Below are positions 50,669-61,738 of a stretch of DNA of 64,000 nt, piece after piece (position 1 is the first letter of the stretch; each line of letters opens with the position of its first letter). The position numbers and the translations under genes are program-made. This DNA is from Chrysoperla carnea (taxonomy: Eukaryota > Arthropoda > Insecta > Neuroptera > Chrysopidae), in NCBI RefSeq assembly GCF_905475395.1, contig NC_058339.1, forward strand, positions 73,994,520-74,058,519, written 5' to 3'. The notes under the pieces were generated by a model, which made no database searches, was not told the DNA's origin, and was given only the letters and a program-made list of their open reading frames with translations.

Positions 50669-50846
50669 AGAGATTAACGCCACCATAAATTAAGCTATTT
50701 ACTTTGTAGTGATAATATGTTAAAAATCACAGTAATTTTGTTATAAAATAGTTGCAACTTATTTACCAACATTTAATAGATGTTCATTGCAATTTCTGAA
50801 ACGAAATTTCTTGAATTAGTATCACCGCCAAAATTCATTTTACAAA
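50669..50846 (+). promoter_or_regulatory. Upstream region of gene 4, shared block
   Basis: GAGATTAACGCCACCATAAATT (50669-50690) resembles AAAGATTAACACTATCATAA at about 57629-57648 before gene 6 and shorter traces before genes 5 and 7. A GATAAT lies at 50711. The block probably descends from a common promoter. Confidence 0.35.
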
Positions 50847-52417
50847 ATGTTATTAGAACACGATGGAAAATCCTCCTCGAATTGGGATTACAAATATGTT
50901 GAAGTACAAAATAATGATGAAGAATTGGGTAAAAGCGAATCAAAACGAAATTACATACAAGAATATATAACGACAGCAATTTGTACGTATTTTGAAGAAA
51001 TTTCTAAATAAAATTCGATATTATTATTTAATTTTTTTTAACAGCTGGATTTGGTATGCTTATTTGTGGAATACATTTCACTTGGATTGGTCCAATACTA
51101 CCACAATTATTGTCGGGTAACTTTAAAATACAAATAACCATGGAACAATCTGTATGGGTTATTGGTTTAGTGCAAGTAGGTGCAATTCCAGGTTGTATTA
51201 TAGCATCAATTGTCGCAAATGTTTATGGGAGGAAAAAAGCTATTTTATTCGCAACAATACCATTTATCATTTCAGCAATAATAACTACTTTCGCCGAGAC
51301 AGTTTTACATTATTATATTGCACGATTTATTGGTGGATTTGGAGTTGGTATTGCATATTCGGTAATTCCAATGTATATAAGTGAAATTTCTTCAGCAGAA
51401 ATTCGTGGAATTTTGGGAACTTCGATTCACTTGTCATTGAGTGTGGGAGCATTTATTTGTTTTGTTTTGGGTGCATATTTACCGATTGTTACATATTCCG
51501 CAGTTTGTGCAATTTTCCCAATTATTATGTTATGTTTCACATTTTATTTACCGGAAACACCATATTTTCGAGTGGTTAAACATGATTATGAGGAAGCAGA
51601 AAATATACTAAAATTCCTTCGGAAAAAAATTTATGTCAGAGATGAATTAAAGCGTTTGATTGAAGGTTATAAAGCAGAAACAGCTGAAAAGAAGCAATCA
51701 TGGTTGGATCTATTCAGGGACAACACAAATCGGAAATCAGTAATTATAATTACCGCGCTTTTAATGGCTCAACAATGGACAGGAGGTATAGCAATTTTTT
51801 CATATTCACAAGTAATTTTTGTAGATGGTCATTCAAGTATTTCCGCTGAAACATGTGGAATATTTTTATCGTTTATGAATTTTGCCGTTGTGTTTCTTTG
51901 TGGAGCATTAGTTGATCGATTAGGACGACGTATTTTACTCATGATTTCTGGATCAATTACAATTTTACCGTTGGTTATATTGAGTGGTTATTTTTATTTA
52001 CAAGATCATACGAATTTCGTATATATTGAAAACCTTCGATTAATTCCGTTAATTGCAATTGTATTTTTTAAATTTTCAATTGGGATTGGTGTGAGTTCAT
52101 TACCGTATTTAATTTTGGGAGAATTATTTCCAACAAGTGTTAAAGCGCATGCTGCGTCGGTAATTTCAATAAGTGGATCTGTGGTCGGTGTTGCAGGAAA
52201 TAAAATGTATCAAGTTTTTCTTCAAGAATTTGGTTATTCTGCCACATTTGTTATATTTATCATGTGGATGATTTTAGCATTAATATTTGTTTATTTTATG
52301 GTACCAGAAACTAAAGGTTTGACGTTGGAAGAAATTCAAGTTAAATTAAGAAAATCGAATAAAAAACAAAATCAAGTTGTTTTGGGAAAATCACTAACGA
52401 CGTCATGCGGTCAATAA
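50847..52417 (+). CDS. Tret1-like sugar transporter, clade A, gene 4, with C-terminal extension
   Basis: Predicted 502-residue SLC2/Tret1-like transporter. Exon 1 is 50847-50982 and exon 2 is 51045-52417, with a 62-bp phase-1 intron (GTACGT donor, TTAACAG acceptor); the join reads ...TTAI-SGFGML. The tail has NWDYKYVEVQ. Membrane signatures: GRKK in loop 2-3, ARF, SAEIRG, PETPY, QQWTG in TM7 (QQ about 288-289), GRR in loop 8-9, LPY in TM10, PETKGLTLEEIQ after TM12. The last helix is followed by RKSNKK as in its neighbours, but the codon that is TAA in genes 5, 6 and 7 is CAA here, so the frame runs on for 15 more residues (QNQVVLGKSLTTSCGQ region) to 52417. The extra sequence aligns with the 3' untranslated DNA of gene 5. 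Large parts of exon 2 are identical to gene 5, pointing to recent exchange. Likely functional. Confidence 0.92.
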
Positions 52418-53149
52418 AAATCGGTTCTGGTCTATATGGAATAACTAGACCATCAAAAGAGCGTACTATTTTTTAATAGATAGTTTGTCTATACATTTGA
52501 ATTGTTATAAATAACTATGCCTTCTTAATATCAATTTATTTAACGTCTGCTAAACTCTTCTTTGAGCCCTAGAACTGCGATTCTATTTTAAGCTACCGTT
52601 TGTCGCATGACGAAAGTATTTTTTCCAATATCAATGGGGTTTAACATTAGTTTGGTTTCACATACAAAGGGTTGAGGTTCTGTTAAGATTGCCTTAAAAT
52701 ATGGCAATTTTATGATGATATGGCACTGAATCAAAATTTTAAGAATAAAACTATCGAATAATATTTCGTAATACCGGATACCTTATAGAAAATCACCGAA
52801 AAATTACATATTTCAATTATCATTGAAGGTGTAAAAGTTTTTCCAAAAAGGTCTTTTTTTTCATTAGGTACAAATGCTATGGACAACATTTGTTTACTAT
52901 TTTTATATTTTTGTTAAGGTGTGTGTATGTGTGTATGTGATTAAGTAACATTTAAGCATTTTTTTACTATCAATTTTGTAAATAATTTTATATCTATTAT
53001 TTCCTTTATTATTGTTGACGAAATTAATTAAATTACATTTAAGATACTTGCAACATAAAATCTTTAGATTTAGTTATTTAAAAAAAGGGCAGGTATAGTA
53101 CTGGTCTCTGGAAACTGTCTCATATTATTTTATGGTATTTATGAAGTCC
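52418..53149. other. Spacer after gene 4
   Basis: Starts with DNA homologous to the 3' flank of gene 5. No further content recognised. Confidence 0.4.
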
Positions 53150-53690
53150 CTAAAAATTAATTAATTTATTAGTTTTGTTTGTTTATTAAATTTTGCCTAC
53201 AATGACATGATACAATGGTTTATTAGTTAATGTTTATAATATAAAGATTGGCCTCCTCCATTTCACTCCACTTTTTCCTATCTCGGGCTGTTCTCATCAA
53301 TTTGTTGTTTGTGAATTTTATATGTTCGACTTCCCACCTTTCCCGGAGACGACCTCTTTTCCTTTTTCCGCGGGGGGGGGGTAAGTTGGTTTCAGACCAT
53401 GTAGTGATTTTTCTAGTAAATCTCTCTTTAACATGACGTGCAATGTGGCCCGCTCACTTCCATTTAAGTTTCTTGCAGTGTGTTAACGCATCAATAACTT
53501 TTGTCCTTTCTCTTATTTCTCTGTGTCGTTTTCTGTCTCTGAGTTTCAAGTTAAGAATGCTCTTCTCCATGGCTCTTTGGCATTTTTTTCAATTTTTTCC
53601 TTCGTATGCGAATTATAGATCCAAGTTTGATTTGCATTTGGGAGGCAAGGTAAAAGACATGAGTCTAGGATTTTTTTAATCTTAAAGGCA
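53150..53690 (-). mobile_element. LINE 3' end with C-terminal reverse-transcriptase ORF remnant
   Basis: On the minus strand from about 53680, the translation includes QRAMEKSILNLKLRDRKR, then TKVIDAL, a stop inside KWK-AGHIAR, FTRKITTW, then in another frame KRKRGRLRERW and RDRKKWSEMEEA. This is the standard C-terminal tail of RTE/CR1/Jockey-type LINE ORF2 (KWAGHIAR, GRP..RW, RD(R)KKW). A G tract at 53371-53380 marks the frame change. The 5' part is missing; the 3' tail holds AATAAACAAACAAAA. Confidence 0.75.
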
Positions 53691-53728
53691 GATTAGGAAT
53701 TAAAGGAATTAAACTAAGGAATTAAAGA

Positions 53729-53760
53729 GGCTTAAATAAATAAATAAATAAATAAATAAA
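53729..53760 (+). repeat. AAAT microsatellite
   Basis: Seven to eight AAAT units. Confidence 0.8.
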
Positions 53761-53810
53761 AAGACATGGTTATAACTTATCGAGTACTAACTAATTATAG
53801 TAGTCCGATC

Positions 53811-54180
53811 GTCACGTGACTAGTACACTAGGCAATTTGTATGTCGTAAATGCAATAAAATGCTCTAAAAAAATCGTAAACTAGGCAATTTTTATGTCGT
53901 AAAAGTAATAAAAAGGAAAGCGCCGTAAGTTCAAGTTTTTTTTTTGGATAAATAGAAACCGTGATAAATTTTCTTCATAATGAAAACTTTTTTGAAAATC
54001 AGTCACCGATTAATTTTTGTACAATCAACATTATTGATACTTCTTCCATAAGGTATTGTCTTAAAAATTACAATTTTAAAATGAAAGGATTCAAAATTTT
54101 TCCCGCAGGAGGCTCGAAAACTGTGTTTATTGTGATCAAGGAACTTTGAACTCTCATTTACCTCAAAAAAACAATGAACA
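53811..54180 (+). repeat. Duplicated non-coding block, copy 1 (upstream of gene 5)
   Basis: Begins GTCACGTGACTAG, has CTAGGCAATTTGTATGTCGT twice, then GATAAATTTTCTTCAT, ACCGATTAATTTTTGTACAA and TGTGATCAAGGAACTTTGAA. All blocks recur in order at 59380-59790. Confidence 0.7.
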
Positions 54181-54224
54181 TTCACCGTACTTGCTGGACT
54201 ACCTTAGAGAGGATTGAAAAAAAA

Positions 54225-54310
54225 TACACATATCAAGAATTGAGCCATTAAAAGTTCAAGCATTCATGCCAAGCGCCTTAACCAACTGGCTCCATAACCA
54301 ACTAGGCCCA
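54225..54310 (-). mobile_element. tRNA-like SINE head
   Basis: On the minus strand CCAGTTGGTTAAGGCGCTTG resembles a D-arm/A box and GGCTCAATTCTTG a decayed B box. No body was traced. Confidence 0.35.
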
Positions 54311-54770
54311 AAAAAGTTTTTACTTTTAATTATTATATGCAGTGTGTCGCATTTAAGATGCAGACCTCCTCACTTTTTCGTTATTTATGGGAATATCGAT
54401 TTGAAATTGTGCACAGTCATATACACGGTGATGGGTCACATTTTTTAAAAAAATTAACCAAAATCTGAACTTTAAACTCAGCCAACTACCAATCCACAAA
54501 AAGGGCCGATTGGGAATCAGCCCTATTTGTGTGTGAATATTAAGCCTAGCGTCAGAGATGGAATAACAGGTTGATGCGGTAAGTTGAAATCTTCTATCAT
54601 AAAAAAAGATCTTTAGCGCTACAGACTCTTGTTTCGGAAACACGCGTTTTAAGTTTTTTTTTAAAAAGACGTTTTTCAAATTCAGAGATTAAAGTAACCC
54701 GATATCTAAATTTGGATCATAAATGAATAAAATGCAGATTGCACTTATTTGCAAGATTAGTTGGAAAATT
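54311..54770. other. Spacer before gene 5
   Basis: Nothing recognised. Confidence 0.4.
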
Positions 54771-54797
54771 AAATCGGTCATAAACTCAACACTAAAC

Positions 54798-54812
54798 AGA
54801 TAAGGTATAAAA
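54798..54812 (+). promoter_or_regulatory. GATA site and TATA-like box upstream of gene 5
   Basis: AGATAAG at 54798-54804 is directly followed by TATAAAA at 54806-54812, about 80-95 bp before the ATG of gene 5. The same AGATAAG is found at the matching place before genes 6 and 7. GATA factors are known to drive gut and fat-body genes in insects; that this site is bound is inference. Confidence 0.5.
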
Positions 54813-54892
54813 TCTCATTTTGCAACAGTTTTAATTATTTTATTCAAAGGTAGTATTTAATACAGTTTCCGAATAAGATTCAGCAAAATAAG

Positions 54893-56338
54893 ATGACTTC
54901 AGAACAAAATGAAAAAACCGCAAATTACACTCGAGAATATATTACGACAATAATTTGTACGTATTTTTGACAAATCATTCAAAAATTCAAAATGGTTATT
55001 AAAATTTTTTTAACAGCAACACTTGGTATAATTGTTTGTGGAATACAATTCACATGGGCTGGTCCAATATTACCACAATTATTGTCGGGAAGCTTTAAAA
55101 TACAAATAACCATGGAACAATCTGTATGGGTTGTTGGCCTTGTTCAAGTTGGTGCAATTCCAGGATGTATTGTGGCATCAATTATCTCAAATAATTATGG
55201 ACGGAAAAAAGCTATTTTATTCGCAACAATACCATTTATCATCTCAGCAATAATTACCATTTTCGCCGAAACAATTTTACAATTTTATATGGCACGATTT
55301 ATTGGTGGATTTGGAGTTGGTATCGCATATACGGTAATTCCAATGTATATAAGTGAAATTTCATCAGCAGAAATTCGTGGAATTTTGGCAACTTCGATCC
55401 CGTTGTCATTCAGTTTCGGTCAATTTATTTGTTTTGTTTTGGGTGCATATTTACCGATTGTTACATATTCCGCAGTTTGTGCAATTTTCCCAATTATTAT
55501 GTTATGTTTCACATTTTATTTACCGGAAACGCCATATTTTCAAGTGATTAAACAGGATTTTGAGAAAGCAGAAAATATATTGAAATTTCTAAGAAAAAAA
55601 ATTTATGTTGAAGAGGAATTAAAACGATTAATTGAAGGATATAAAGCATACACGACTGAAAAGCAATCATTGTGGGATCTGTTCAGGGACAGCACAAATC
55701 GGAAATCAGTAATTACAATTACCGCGCTTTTAATGGCTCAACAATGGACGGGCGCAGTTGCAATTTTTTCATATTCACAAGTAATTTTTGTAGATGGTCA
55801 TTCAAGTATTTCCGCTGAAACATGTGGAATATTTTTTTCGTTTATGAATTTTGCTGTTGTATTTCTTTGTGGAGTATTAGTTGATCGATTAGGACGACGT
55901 ATTCTACTTATGATTTCTGGATCAATTTCAATTTTGCCGTTGGCTTTATTGGGCGGATATTTTTATTTACAAGATTATACGAAATTTGAATATATCGAAC
56001 AACTTCGATTAATACCATTAATTGCAACGGTAATTTTCAAAGTTTCACTTGGTATTGGTGTAAATGCATTACCGTATTTAATTTTGGGAGAATTATTTCC
56101 AACAAGTGTTAAAGCGCATGCTGCGTCGGTAATGTCAATATGTGGATCTGCGTTCGGTGCTGCGGGTAATAAAATGTATCAAGTTTTTCTTGAAGAATTT
56201 GATTACCCTGTTACATTTGGAATATTTATCATGTGGATGATTTTAGCATTAGTATTTATTTATTTTATGGTACCAGAAACTAAAGGTTTGACGCTAGAAG
56301 AAATTCAAGTTAAATTAAGAAAATCGAATACAAAATAA
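54893..56338 (+). CDS. Tret1-like sugar transporter, clade A, gene 5, with shortened N-tail
   Basis: Predicted 461-residue SLC2/Tret1-like transporter, the shortest in the cluster. Exon 1 is 54893-54956 (21 codons) and exon 2 is 55017-56338, with a 60-bp phase-1 intron; the join reads ...TTII-STLGII. The start MTSEQNEKTA aligns with MTLEQNKKTA of gene 6, but then jumps directly to NYTREYITT: 24 codons carrying the WDYKYVEVQ segment are missing, in frame. The membrane domain is complete: GRKK, ARF, SAEIRG, PETPY, QQWTGA, GRR, LPY in TM10, PETKGLTLEEIQ. An ATG inside the intron (54992) opens the same frame but the splice sites match all paralogs, so I prefer the spliced model. AGATAAG (54798) and TATAAA (54806) precede the ATG by about 90 bp; an AATAAA lies at 56414-56419. 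Confidence 0.9.
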
Positions 56339-56413
56339 AATCATCATGTTTTGGGATAATCAATAACAAATGTCAAGACGTGAATATGGCATTCATAAGC
56401 ACGCTTTAATTTA

Positions 56414-56419
56414 AATAAA
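56414..56419 (+). other. Polyadenylation signal of gene 5
   Basis: AATAAA 76 bp beyond the stop of gene 5. Confidence 0.4.
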
Positions 56420-56531
56420 AACTGCACTTGTATATACGGAGTATATAGACCTTTAATGGGGTCGGTGGACTATTTTTTATTATTCCGTTCGTCTGTACAT
56501 TCGAACATTATTTTTATAAATTAAGTGTTAT

Positions 56532-56704
56532 GGGGCTAGCGTAACGTCAACCTAGCCCCCCCCCCCCACCTTTAATAATTGATTCCTGCTTAACGGCTGG
56601 AGCAACAAAATCAGGAATGGAGCAACTAATTAGCATATAAATAGCACAAAATTTTTTGGGTTGAGCCAATTTGGTTTGCGATGGTGGGGGGGGGGCTAGG
56701 GTAA
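56532..56704. repeat. C-tract/G-tract hairpin
   Basis: CCTAG plus 12 C (56551-56567) and 10 G plus CTAGG (56686-56700) are inverted copies 120 bp apart. The outer GGGGCTAGCGTAAC (56532) and GGGGCTAGGGTAAC (56691) are near-identical direct repeats. Confidence 0.5.
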
Positions 56705-57620
56705 CATGGGTATAAATTTGTTTAACACATAATTTTATTATAATTTCAAACAGCTGTATCTCTACAAAAAATCACCGAAATTCGAATCGGAATAGGTCGT
56801 TTGAAAACTTATTCCTTCTAGTTTTGCAATCTATTGCTCTAAAATCCTTTGCCTCTTTGCCCGGAGAATTGAAAGGATGAGAAAGGTTATCCCTAAATTT
56901 TATATAAATTTAAGAAGAATATTAAAATTTTAAAAATTATTTTTCAACAAATTTCTTAAGACCACTCGAAAGCTTGTTTATTTTTCTTGAAAAAGAGGTA
57001 TAAATAAGTTCCGTACGAGCTTAAGGACCAAAATATTCGCTTTCCAAGCAAAATTGGCACTTCTGGGTATGAAATCAGCTGTATCTTTTGAAATAATCAT
57101 CGCACTGAAATTTTTTTAATATCGTTCGAAAACTTAAACTGCTTTTGTTTTAGCCCTCGCATAATGATTTGTAAAAACTTTTATCACTATCCCATTTAGC
57201 GTTTTTTTTTTTTAAATATAAAAAATAGAATTTTTTCATACTTAAGGTGTTTTTACGCCTGACCGCGATTGTTATAAAAAAAAGGTGTTATCAAAAATCA
57301 TATTATAAGACTTATATTGATAAATGGTAAAATTTGTGTTAAAAAAATTTTTCTTTCTTTTGTCTGTTAACACTTATATTTTTCGTAAGTACTGTGTGTT
57401 TCAATAAAGGAGCTACCAGTGTAAGTTCAAATGGAGCAGAAATTGATCATTCAATGTCCTCTATTGGACAATTATCACCATATCTGGTTGAGAGACTCTT
57501 AAATAAATGAAATAAAAAATCCAAATTTGCATCATTAATAAATAAATTATATATAATAATAAATTAATAAATTGCAGATTGCACTTTTATTCAAAAAAAA
57601 AAAAAAAAATTGAAACAAAA
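56705..57620. other. Spacer before gene 6
   Basis: AT-rich with an A run at about 57594-57609; nothing recognised. Confidence 0.4.
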
Positions 57621-57671
57621 ATAGTTGAAAGATTAACACTATCATAAATTTTCCCAATATTTATTCTGAAC

Positions 57672-57678
57672 AGATAAG
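57672..57678 (+). promoter_or_regulatory. GATA-type site upstream of gene 6
   Basis: AGATAAG 108 bp before the ATG, followed by ATACAAATCTCA, which aligns with TATAAAATCTCA in gene 5. The flanking DNA (TTTTAATTATT, then GTATTTAATACAG) is also shared with gene 5, so the promoter region was duplicated with the gene. Confidence 0.45.
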
Positions 57679-57785
57679 ATACAAATCTCAATTTGCAAAA
57701 TAGTTTTAATTATTCAAATGCAGTATTTAATACAGTTTTCGAAGAAGAAAACCCAGTGAAAACTCACACTTAAATTATTTTTAAA

Positions 57786-59306
57786 ATGACTTTAGAACAA
57801 AATAAAAAAACCGCGGCTAATTGGGATTACAAATATGTGGAAGTACAAAATAAAGACGAAGAATTGGATAAAAGCGATCCAAAACCAAATTACACCCAAG
57901 AATTCATTTCGACACTGATTGGTACGTTTTTTTATTTTAAATTTTCTTGAATTTCCATGTAACTAATTTTATTTTTAACAGTTGGACTTGTAATGATTAA
58001 TTCTGGAATTAATTTCACATGGATTGGTCCAATTTTACCACAATTATTGTCTGGAAATTTTAAAATACAAATAACAATGGAACAGTCCGTTTGGATCATT
58101 GGTTTAGTAAATATTGGAGCTATTCCAGGGTGTTTGGTGGCTTCAATGGTATCAAATAAATATGGCAGAAAAAAGGCAATTATTATGTCAGCAATACCAT
58201 TTATTATCTCAGCATTAATTGATATTTTCGCTGAGTCAGTGCTACATTATTATATAGCGCGATTTATGGGAGGTTACGGTATTGGTGTTAGTTTTGCAGT
58301 GGTGCCAATGTACATTAGTGAAATTTCTTCCCCAAATATTCGTGGAATTTTATCTGTTTCAATTTATATGGCCATGAGTATGGGAACTTTATTTGTTTTT
58401 GTTTTCGGTGCGTATTTACCAATTGTTACGTATTGCGCTGTTTTGACAATTTTTCCCATAATTCAGTTAGTTTTCACATTTTACTTGTCAGAAACTCCAT
58501 ACTTTCATATGATTAAAAACAATTATAATGAAGCAGAAAATGCTTTAAAATTTCTTAGAAAAAAATCTAACGTTCAAGATGAATTAAATCGCTTAATTGA
58601 AGGTTATAAAGATCAAACTGCGGAAGGGAAACCTTCAGTTTGGGATCTGTTTACAGATAGTACAAATCTTAAGTCAGTATTTATAGTTACTGTACTTCTA
58701 ATGGGGCAAATGTGGACTGGAGCCAGAGCAATTTTTGAATATTCACAAGTGCTTTTTGAAGATGGACATTCAAGTATTTCTGCCGAAAAATGTGGCATAA
58801 TTGTGGCTGTGATGAATTTCGCTGTAATTTTTCTCTCTGGATGGTTAGTTGATCGATTTGGACGACGTAAGCTCATAATGGCTTCTGGTATAATTACGTT
58901 TTTACCCTTAGCTGTGCTAGGTGGCTATTTTTATTTACAAGACTATACAAATTTTGAGCATATGGAAAAACTTCGATTAATACCGTTAATTGGAATTGTA
59001 TTTTTCAAATTTTCATTTGGAATTGGTCTACATGGAATGGCATACGTACTCACGGGGGAATTATTTCCAACAAGTGTTAAAGCTTATGCAACATCTGTGA
59101 TTTCAATAATTGGATCAGCTATCGCAGTGGCAGCTAATAAAATGTATCAAGTTGTTCTTACTAAATTCGATTATCCAGGTGTTTTTGTGATGTTTATAAT
59201 GTGGTTAATTTTAGTATTAATATTTGCTTATTTTGTTGTACCAGAAACTAAAGGATTAACATTGGAGGAAATTCAAGTGAAATTAAGAAAATTGAATAAA
59301 AAGTAA
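57786..59306 (+). CDS. Tret1-like sugar transporter, clade A, gene 6, with unusual substitutions
   Basis: Predicted 486-residue SLC2/Tret1-like transporter. Exon 1 is 57786-57921 and exon 2 is 57982-59306, with a 60-bp phase-1 intron; the join reads ...STLI-VGLVMI. The tail has NWDYKYVEVQNKDEELDKS. The frame is intact and of normal length, but several positions that all or nearly all other members share are changed: SPNIRG for S(P/A)EIRG (about 162-167), SETPY for PETPY (about 215-219), QM for QQ in TM7 (about 288-289) with Arg three residues after the Gly-Ala, and MAY for (I/L)PY in TM10. The GRKK, ARF, second GRR and PETKG motifs are kept. This could mean a changed ligand or loss of transport; the open frame argues against a simple pseudogene. 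An AGATAAG site lies 108 bp before the ATG. Confidence 0.9.
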
Positions 59307-59379
59307 AAATAAAATTGACCAGGGGCGGTTGAAAATAGGCGATTCAGACAAGATGTACATTTTTAAAGTGGTTTGGCTG

Positions 59380-59790
59380 TCACGTGATTATTCAACTAGT
59401 CAACTAGGCAATTTATATGACGTAAAAGTAAGAAAATGCTCTAAAAATGTCGTAAACTAGGCAACTTGTATGACGTAAATGTCAAAAATGCTCTAAAAAT
59501 ATCGAAAATTCGTCAAAAACTTTTATGTTTTATTTTTGGAAAGAGCTGTAAGGTAATGTTTTTTTTGCATAAACAGAATCTGTGATAAATTTTCTTCATG
59601 ATGAAAACTAGAAGCTTTTAGAAGCTGATTTACCGATTAATTTTTGTACAATTAACATTATTGTTAGCTTTCTTCCATAAGGTACTATGTTAAAAATTTT
59701 TTGTGATACCAAAACTGTATTTATTGTGATCAAGATACTTTGAACTACCATTTATCGCAAAAAAACATTCATCGTGCATGCTCAAGCAGC
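59380..59790 (+). repeat. Duplicated non-coding block, copy 2 (upstream of gene 7)
   Basis: Same block order as 53811-54180; it starts 74 bp after the stop of gene 6. It has three CTAGGCAA-type units against two in copy 1. Confidence 0.7.
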
Positions 59791-60034
59791 CGTACCACTT
59801 TAAAATAGTACTTTTTACCGTACGTCCGAATACAAAATGAAAAAATATGAAACTTTTACAACCAAAAATTTGTCCGTAATTTTTTCCATTTTAAATTGGA
59901 CTTGTATGAAACTTTTAGACTTTTCAAATTTTAATAGAAATATTTTTTGCTAGCCTTATACTTTTCGATTTTTGAAAAAAATTTGGGGTTAATAGTGATC
60001 AAACTCATAAATAAGTGAAATTTTCAAAATTTAG

Positions 60035-60235
60035 AAAATACCCGACGAATTTTTCGGGTACGGAACCGTAAACTCACACTTGAAACATATCTATGAACAC
60101 TCTCCATTAAATTACCTTTCAAATGTAACAAAAAAAACCAAAATCGGTTCATCTGTTTAGGTGCTACGATGCCATAGACAGACAGACAGACACACACACA
60201 CATAGCGGTCAAATTACAGTTCGGGGGCTAAAAAA
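60035..60235 (-). repeat. Interspersed repeat R3, inverted copy
   Basis: Reverse-complement match of 3045-3240, including the CAGA/CA microsatellite (60175-60201) and GGTGCTACGATGCC. Confidence 0.55.
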
Positions 60236-61031
60236 AGGAATAAAAAATGCATTTTTGTATGCGACCGCATCCGGTTTATAAAATACCTAAGGGTAGGACA
60301 GCTAGTGTGAATTACCCGATTTAATGCGATGCAAGACTCACGTTAGCCTCATTAGGGAATTCTTTATACTTTGCACAGTTGTAAATCGAGTTTTTTTTGT
60401 ATTTTGTGCGCAAAAACACTCATCTCTTCGATCGAAAATTCATCAAAATCGAAAAATTGTTAAGAACTCTAGATTGTTTGTTATTAAACCATGAGAAAAA
60501 GATTGAATGTTGCGTAATTTCCAATTTGATTTTATTTGTAATGTTGTATCATGTGATTAAGTTACTTTTAAACATTTTATTGCTCATTGTTTCCATTTTT
60601 CAGGGAAATACATAATTATTTGGTAATTATTATATGAATAAAAATTGTTTATAATTATCTTAGAAATACATAAATATTTTAAATAATTTACATCATTTCC
60701 ACTTTTAATTATGAAAAAATGCCAAAAGTTCCAAGAATTTAGCAACCATTCTATTAATGTGTTGTTTTTTTTTCTAGTTTTTTATATTTCCTATGATTCT
60801 TAGAAATTTCAATTCTAAAAAAAAAAAATAGGAGTGGAAAACTGAGGCCTGTAAAATTTTTCTTCTCGTCGACAAAAAAGCATAATATTAACCAGAAAGT
60901 TAATATATCCTCCAAAGAACTTTTGTTTCTTGAGTAAGTTTTTTATAGCCCAAATAATAGAGATAATATTTGTAGATTTACCTATTTTTAATAAAATTTG
61001 GAGCTAAATTTAACAGTATTTTTTTTCGAGT
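60236..61031. other. Spacer between gene 6 and gene 7
   Basis: Nothing recognised. Confidence 0.4.
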
Positions 61032-61738
61032 AGGGGGAAGGTGACATTTAATGATCCCCCTAAGAAAAAATGTAATTATTGGTTTCTTTATTCAAGTGTT
61101 GCAATATTGTCATTGAATTATTTAATATTTCTCAAAAAAGATCGTTTAATTGACCTTGTAAGAATAGGTGGGTAAAACGATTCCATTGCATTTTTTTGCC
61201 AAACAGTTCACATAAAATATTAATTGTCCTTTTACATTGTATCAATGATTAGTATGAAAACAAAAATCACTTGTGCAATCGTCTAAATCAACACATTCAT
61301 GATGGGGATCATTTTAGCTATTCTATAATTTAAGACACAAAATAGGGATCATTTTAACGTATATAAAGTGGGTCATTTTACCCGTAACGACATATTTGAA
61401 TATCTTCATAAAATCTGACCTTAAAATTTATTATACACCAATCAAAATGTGTTATAATATTATTAAAAGTCAACAGAAGCCAACAGTAAAACAACCTTTG
61501 GCGAAAACTATCACAAAAAAGTAATTTTACGCTGAAACTTGTCTTATCATAAGCAATAAAAATAATATTTTTGCTACGAAACCCAAAATAGCTTATACAT
61601 CATCATAATTCTTTGGTTGAACGATTAATTTTATTACGAGGAAGCCATCTATCGATAAAATACCAGATGGCTTTAAAACAACGAGGGATCATTTTACTAT
61701 GAGGGATCATTACATATAGCACTTTGCCGTATATAAAC
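61032..61738. mobile_element. MITE-like element with GGATCATT-rich ends
   Basis: Left end AGGGGGAAGGTGACATTTAA then TGATCCCCC; right end GGGATCATTACATATAGCAC then TTTGCCGTA, an imperfect inverted pair of about 28 bp. GGGATCATTTTA recurs several times inside. No frame. Confidence 0.5.

Noticed and set aside
54992-55016. Alternative ATG of gene 5 inside the intron
   Set aside because: The splice donor and acceptor match all paralogs exactly, and the 60-bp intron is conserved in genes 4, 6 and 7.
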